In this document: in pieces, positions 63,776-64,000 of the stretch
How positions within the stretch are numbered: position 1 is the first letter of the stretch
Layout of the letters: each line of letters starts with the position of its first letter
From: Anthonomus grandis grandis
Taxonomy: Eukaryota > Arthropoda > Insecta > Coleoptera > Curculionidae
DNA length: 64,000 nucleotides
Direction: 5' to 3'
Assembly (NCBI RefSeq): GCF_022605725.1
Contig: NC_065550.1
Location: 1,798,001 to 1,862,000 of the forward strand
Notes under the pieces: model-generated
Databases searched by the model: none
What the model was told of the DNA's origin: nothing
Seen by the model: only the letters and a program-made list of their open reading frames with translations
Translations under genes and position numbers: made by a program

Positions 63776-64000
63776 TTTTTCTTAAGTAATTAATTAACCA
63801 TTAACTAAAATTGAATTAACAGCATTAAAATATAGTAATACACTAACCATTACCACTCAACCTCCTACTAAAGTTAATTTTTTTCATGATAATATCCATC
63901 CTGTATATTTTCCAGTACCCTTGCATGCTTCAGGTTTAATTAATTAGGATAAATTCATCACATACTAATAGGCATTGAATTAATTACAAAATTATCATTT
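63776..64000. other. AT-rich end of window, no gene recognised
   Basis: No frame or repeat recognised. The endonuclease start of LINE A would be expected here but is not visible. Confidence 0.35.

Noticed and set aside
1..64000. CRISPR arrays, operons, bacterial promoters or riboswitches
   Set aside because: The element content and likely introns mark an animal genome, and no regularly spaced repeats were seen.

Overview
This is an AT-rich stretch of animal genome, almost certainly insect and possibly beetle. That rests on the mix of mobile elements: BEL/Pao and Ty3/gypsy LTR elements, jockey/CR1/R1-like LINEs, a Penelope-like element, Tc1/mariner, piggyBac and hAT. I recognise no intact single-copy host gene, tRNA cluster or rRNA. 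Nearly all coding sequence belongs to transposable elements in various stages of decay, many nested inside one another.

Layout. 0.7-4.95 kb: a decayed hAT transposase and a decayed piggyBac transposase (both minus). 5-8.2 kb: a long, frameshifted APE-type LINE (plus). 8.3-10.4 kb: fragments of a mariner-like transposase and two LINEs. 11.6-18.8 kb: a jockey-type ORF1 split by a young, nearly intact 6.4-kb BEL/Pao element (minus), with 234/235-bp LTRs, the 5-bp target duplication ATGTT, and one TGA stop in an otherwise open 1764-codon gag-pol frame. 18.8-21.5 kb: a MADF-domain fragment, a cluster of TCGATCGAC motifs, and a complete-length mariner-type element with ~215-bp inverted repeats. 22.8-29.8 kb: LINE fragments, a solo-LTR-like repeat and a long stretch without coding signal. 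30.5-32.06 kb: a near-intact Tc1 element with duplicated (IR/DR) ends and one TGA. 33.2-34.4 kb: a gypsy integrase running into its polypurine tract and LTR.

34.6-51.3 kb is a deep nest. A gypsy element (LTRs at 39.81-40.07 and 47.07-47.31 kb) contains a Penelope-like element with a GIY-YIG endonuclease and a hammerhead ribozyme motif. It also holds a 561-bp hAT derivative with a perfect 8-bp target duplication and an unclassified transposon-like ORF. To its right lie the gag of a second gypsy and two tandem LTR-leader units. One of those units carries two small insertions (449 and 271 bp), each with a hammerhead core, an inverted repeat and a 12-14-bp target duplication. A third small hammerhead-like insertion (118 bp) sits in a mariner tail at 34.9 kb. 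52.9-55.7 kb: three decayed mariner-type copies. 57.4-63.8 kb: one LINE (A) split by a second, almost full-length LINE (B), both minus.

The elements do not form one pathway. The window is best read as a stratified insertion record. The most interesting material is the set of small hammerhead-bearing insertions whose pre-insertion sites survive in neighbouring repeat copies. Host-gene signal is limited to one candidate non-coding exon near 26.7-27.05 kb. All family assignments were made by eye from motifs, without database searches.
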